A DNA stretch of 7,217 bases, taken from assembly GCA_946481135.1 (NCBI GenBank), contig CAMLMQ010000154.1, positions 1 through 7,217 on the forward strand. Direction: 5' to 3'. The stretch comes from an uncultured Microbacteriaceae bacterium (GTDB taxonomy: Bacteria; Actinomycetota; Actinomycetes; Actinomycetales; Microbacteriaceae). The first letter of the stretch is position 1. Each line of letters opens with the position of its first letter. Shown piece by piece: positions 4,867 through 7,217 of this stretch. A program made the position numbers and the translations under genes. The notes below the pieces were generated by a model. The model saw nothing but the letters and a program-made list of their open reading frames with translations. It was not told where the DNA came from and made no database searches.

Positions 4867-7217
4867 TTGTCGACGACCCGCCCAGCCGCCAGCCCGCCCG
4901 CCCGTAGCCGCACCCGTGCCGCGATCGCCATCACCGCCGCGATCGTCGCGGCCCTCGTGATCGCGTTCTTCGTGTTCTCGGGGTTCTACAGCGACGTCCT
5001 CTGGTTCGACCAGCTCGGGTTCCTCGGGGTGCTCACCACCCGGTGGGCCGCCTTCGCCGTCATGTTCGCGATCGGTTTCGTCGCGATGGCGTTCTTCGTG
5101 TGGCTCAGCATCTTCCTCGCCTTCCGCGCGCGTCCCGTCTACGCGAAGCTCAACGCCCAGCTCGACCGCTACCAGCAGGTCATCGAACCGCTGCGGCGCT
5201 TCGCGATGATCGGCATCCCGGTCGTGCTCGGTCTCTTCATGGGCGTCTCGACTGCGACCCGCTGGGACACGGTGCTGCAGTTCCTCAACCGCACCCCGTT
5301 CGGCAACGTCGACCCGCAGTTCGGGCTCGACATCTCCTTCTACGTCTTCGAACTGCCGCTGTACCGCGGCATCCTCGCGTACGCGTCGGCGGTCGTATTG
5401 ATCGCCGGCCTCGCGGCGCTCGCCACCTCGTACATCTACGGCGGCATCCAGGTGAGCGGGCGCGAGGTGCGCATCACGCGCCGCGCGCGCATCCAGCTCG
5501 CCGTCACCGCCGCGATCTACATCGCGCTGCAGGGCGTGAGCATCTGGTTCGACCAGTACGCGACGCTGCTGAACCAGAACGAGATCCTCACCGGCGCCTC
5601 GTACGCCGACGTGAACGCCACCATCCCGGGCCGGGCCATCCTCGCGGGCATCGCCGCGCTCGTCGCGGTGCTGTGCATCGTGACCGCGATCATCGGCCGC
5701 TGGCGGCTTCCCATCATCGGCACGGCGCTGCTCATCGTGTCGGGTCTCGTCGTCGGGTCGATCTACCCGGCGATCGTCGACCGCCTCTTCGTCGCGCCGA
5801 GCCAGGGTCAGACCGAGGCGCCGTTCATCGAGCGCAACATCGAGGCGACCCGCGCCGCGTACGGCCTCGACGACGTGCAGGAGCAGTCGTACCGCGCCGA
5901 CTCGACCGCCGAGCCCGGCGCTCTGCGCGAAGACGCCGAGACGACGGCGAACATCCGCATCCTCGACCCCGCGCAGGTGTCGCCGACGTTCGCCCAGCTG
6001 GAGCGCGTGCGCCAGTACTACCGGTTCGCGAACGACCTCGACGTCGACCGCTACACGATCGACGGCCGCACGCAGGACACCGTCATCGCGGTGCGCGAGC
6101 TCAACCAGGATGCGAGTGCGTCCTGGTACAACAACACCCTCGTCTACACGCACGGCTACGGCGTCGTCGCCGCCTACGGCAACCAGCGCAATGTGCAGGG
6201 CGAGCCGGTGTTCATCGAGTCGGGCATCCCGTCGACGGGTGAGCTCGGCGAATACGAGCCGCGCGTCTACTTCGGTGAGAACTCGCCGCTGTACTCGATC
6301 GTCGGCGCGCCCGAGGGCGAGACCCCGAACATCGAGATCGACTACCCGTCGGGTGGCGAGGAGGGCGACAGCAACGCCCGCACGACGTTCACGGGCGAGG
6401 GTGGTCCCGTGCTCAACGGGCTCTTCACGCGCCTCATCTACGCCCTCAAGTTCCAGGCCGAGGAGATCCTGCTCTCGGAGCAGGTGAACGACGGCTCGCA
6501 GATCCTCTACGACCGCAACCCGATCGACCGCGTGCAGAACGTCGCGCCGTACCTGACGCTCGACAGCGACGCCTACCCGGCGGTCGTCGACGGTCGCATC
6601 GTGTGGATCGTCGACGGCTACACGACGACGGCGAGCTACCCGTACTCGCGCATCCAGTCGCTGTCGGGCTCGATCGTCGACACGAACACCCCGGCGCAGC
6701 TCTACGCGCTCGACGACATCAACTACATCCGCAACTCGGTGAAGGCGACGGTCGACGCGTACGACGGCAGCGTCACGCTCTACGCGTGGGACGAGGAGGA
6801 CCCGATCCTCCAGACCTACGAGAAGATCTACCCCGGCACGATCACGCCCAAGAGCGAGATGAGCGACGACCTGCTCGCCCACGTGCGCTACCCGGCCGAC
6901 CTGTTCAAGGTGCAGCGCTCGATCTTCTCGACGTACCACGTCACCGACCCGAACGAGTTCTACTCGGGCACCGACGCGTGGACCACGCCGGAGGAGCCGA
7001 CGCAGACGACCGAGGTCGCGCAGCCGCCGTACTACCTGACGATGCAGCTGCCCGGGTGGGATTCCCCGGCGTTCACGCTGTACTCGACGTTCATCCCGCG
7101 CACGACCGCGGCGGGCAGCCAGAACATCCTCACGGGGTATCTGGCGGTGAACTCGGATGCCGGCGACGACTACGGCAAGCTCACGCTGCTGACCCTGCCG
7201 AAGGACGACACGGTGCC
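4867..7217 (+). CDS. UPF0182 family integral membrane protein (3' truncated by window edge)
   Basis: 783 codons are present and the frame is still open at the edge. Family members are usually about 900-1000 residues, so roughly 150-200 are missing. A basic, Pro/Ala-rich tail (1-18) precedes about seven predicted membrane helices near residues 18-40, 58-86, 110-130, 166-190, 208-230, 255-277 and 281-303. From about 310 on the protein is a large hydrophilic domain predicted to face outward. Family-type segments include SDVLWFDQLGF (42-52), FGLDISFYVFELP (152-164), WYNNTLVYTHGYG (420-432), NYIRNSVKATVDAYDG (619-634) and HVRYPADLFKVQ (672-683). No biochemical function is established for the family to my knowledge. 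Its position after the PDZ-Lon protease suggests a shared envelope role or a protease-substrate/partner relationship, which is inference. Reading-frame continuity was checked by hand across the whole stretch and no frameshift was seen. Confidence 0.93.
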   Translation, partial: MSTTRPAASPPARSRTRAAIAITAAIVAALVIAFFVFSGFYSDVLWFDQLGFLGVLTTRWAAFAVMFAIGFVAMAFFVWLSIFLAFRARPVYAKLNAQLDRYQQVIEPLRRFAMIGIPVVLGLFMGVSTATRWDTVLQFLNRTPFGNVDPQFGLDISFYVFELPLYRGILAYASAVVLIAGLAALATSYIYGGIQVSGREVRITRRARIQLAVTAAIYIALQGVSIWFDQYATLLNQNEILTGASYADVNATIPGRAILAGIAALVAVLCIVTAIIGRWRLPIIGTALLIVSGLVVGSIYPAIVDRLFVAPSQGQTEAPFIERNIEATRAAYGLDDVQEQSYRADSTAEPGALREDAETTANIRILDPAQVSPTFAQLERVRQYYRFANDLDVDRYTIDGRTQDTVIAVRELNQDASASWYNNTLVYTHGYGVVAAYGNQRNVQGEPVFIESGIPSTGELGEYEPRVYFGENSPLYSIVGAPEGETPNIEIDYPSGGEEGDSNARTTFTGEGGPVLNGLFTRLIYALKFQAEEILLSEQVNDGSQILYDRNPIDRVQNVAPYLTLDSDAYPAVVDGRIVWIVDGYTTTASYPYSRIQSLSGSIVDTNTPAQLYALDDINYIRNSVKATVDAYDGSVTLYAWDEEDPILQTYEKIYPGTITPKSEMSDDLLAHVRYPADLFKVQRSIFSTYHVTDPNEFYSGTDAWTTPEEPTQTTEVAQPPYYLTMQLPGWDSPAFTLYSTFIPRTTAAGSQNILTGYLAVNSDAGDDYGKLTLLTLPKDDTV

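Noticed and set aside
3583..6939. A very long open frame (over 1100 codons) on the minus strand opposite the PDZ-Lon and UPF0182 genes
   Set aside because: It is a by-product of G/C-ending codons on the plus strand: its translation is an Arg/Asp/Val-rich low-complexity sequence with no recognisable domain, while the plus-strand frames carry clear family motifs.
1..7217. tRNA or rRNA genes, CRISPR repeats, transposase genes, attachment sites
   Set aside because: No cloverleaf-like segment, regularly spaced repeat array, transposase motif or direct flanking duplication was seen; the only long palindrome is the hairpin at 2121-2195, and it has no clear target-site duplication.

Overview
The window looks like a chromosomal segment of a high-GC actinobacterium, most likely a Microbacteriaceae-type organism. 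The grounds are strong G/C preference at third codon positions, a GTG and a TTG start, a probably leaderless gene, and a gene order that matches, from memory, the actinobacterial core neighbourhood of Mycobacterium tuberculosis (UPF0182, PDZ/Lon-like protease, DUF2342 protein, small E1-like protein, uvrD2). I could not run a search, so the family assignment is from recognised motifs and the genus is not determined. Nothing suggests a phage, plasmid, transposon or CRISPR array.

Layout. Positions 1-1321 (+) hold the 3' part of a UvrD/PcrA-type superfamily 1 helicase, probably uvrD2; its Walker A half lies upstream of the window. Positions 1209-2015 (-) hold a 268-residue E1-like/cyclodehydratase-related protein that converges on the helicase and overlaps its 3' end by 113 bp. 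Positions 2016-2207 are intergenic and contain a perfect 26-bp inverted repeat with a 23-nt loop. Positions 2208-3572 (-) hold a 454-residue DUF2342 'zinc-dependent metalloprotease' whose HEXXH-like site reads RELAH. A 76-bp divergent promoter region follows. Positions 3649-4764 (+) hold a membrane-anchored PDZ plus Lon-type (S16) serine protease with an intact Ser-Lys dyad. A 102-bp gap with a plausible promoter leads to a UPF0182 seven-helix membrane protein from 4867 (+), which runs off the right edge after 783 codons.

How the genes may work together. The PDZ-Lon protease and the UPF0182 protein are both predicted to sit in the membrane with large domains outside it, and they are codirectional neighbours. 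The DUF2342 protein is transcribed divergently from the protease from a shared 76-bp region. This suggests, without proving it, a conserved envelope proteolysis or quality-control module. The helicase acts in DNA repair and is probably only a positional neighbour.

The most interesting leftovers are the long perfect hairpin between the two minus-strand genes, a strand-symmetric over-represented word GGATGYC that seems to override the normal Asp codon choice, the missing first histidine of the protease signature, an orphan RiPP-type E1-like protein, and a convergent coding overlap.
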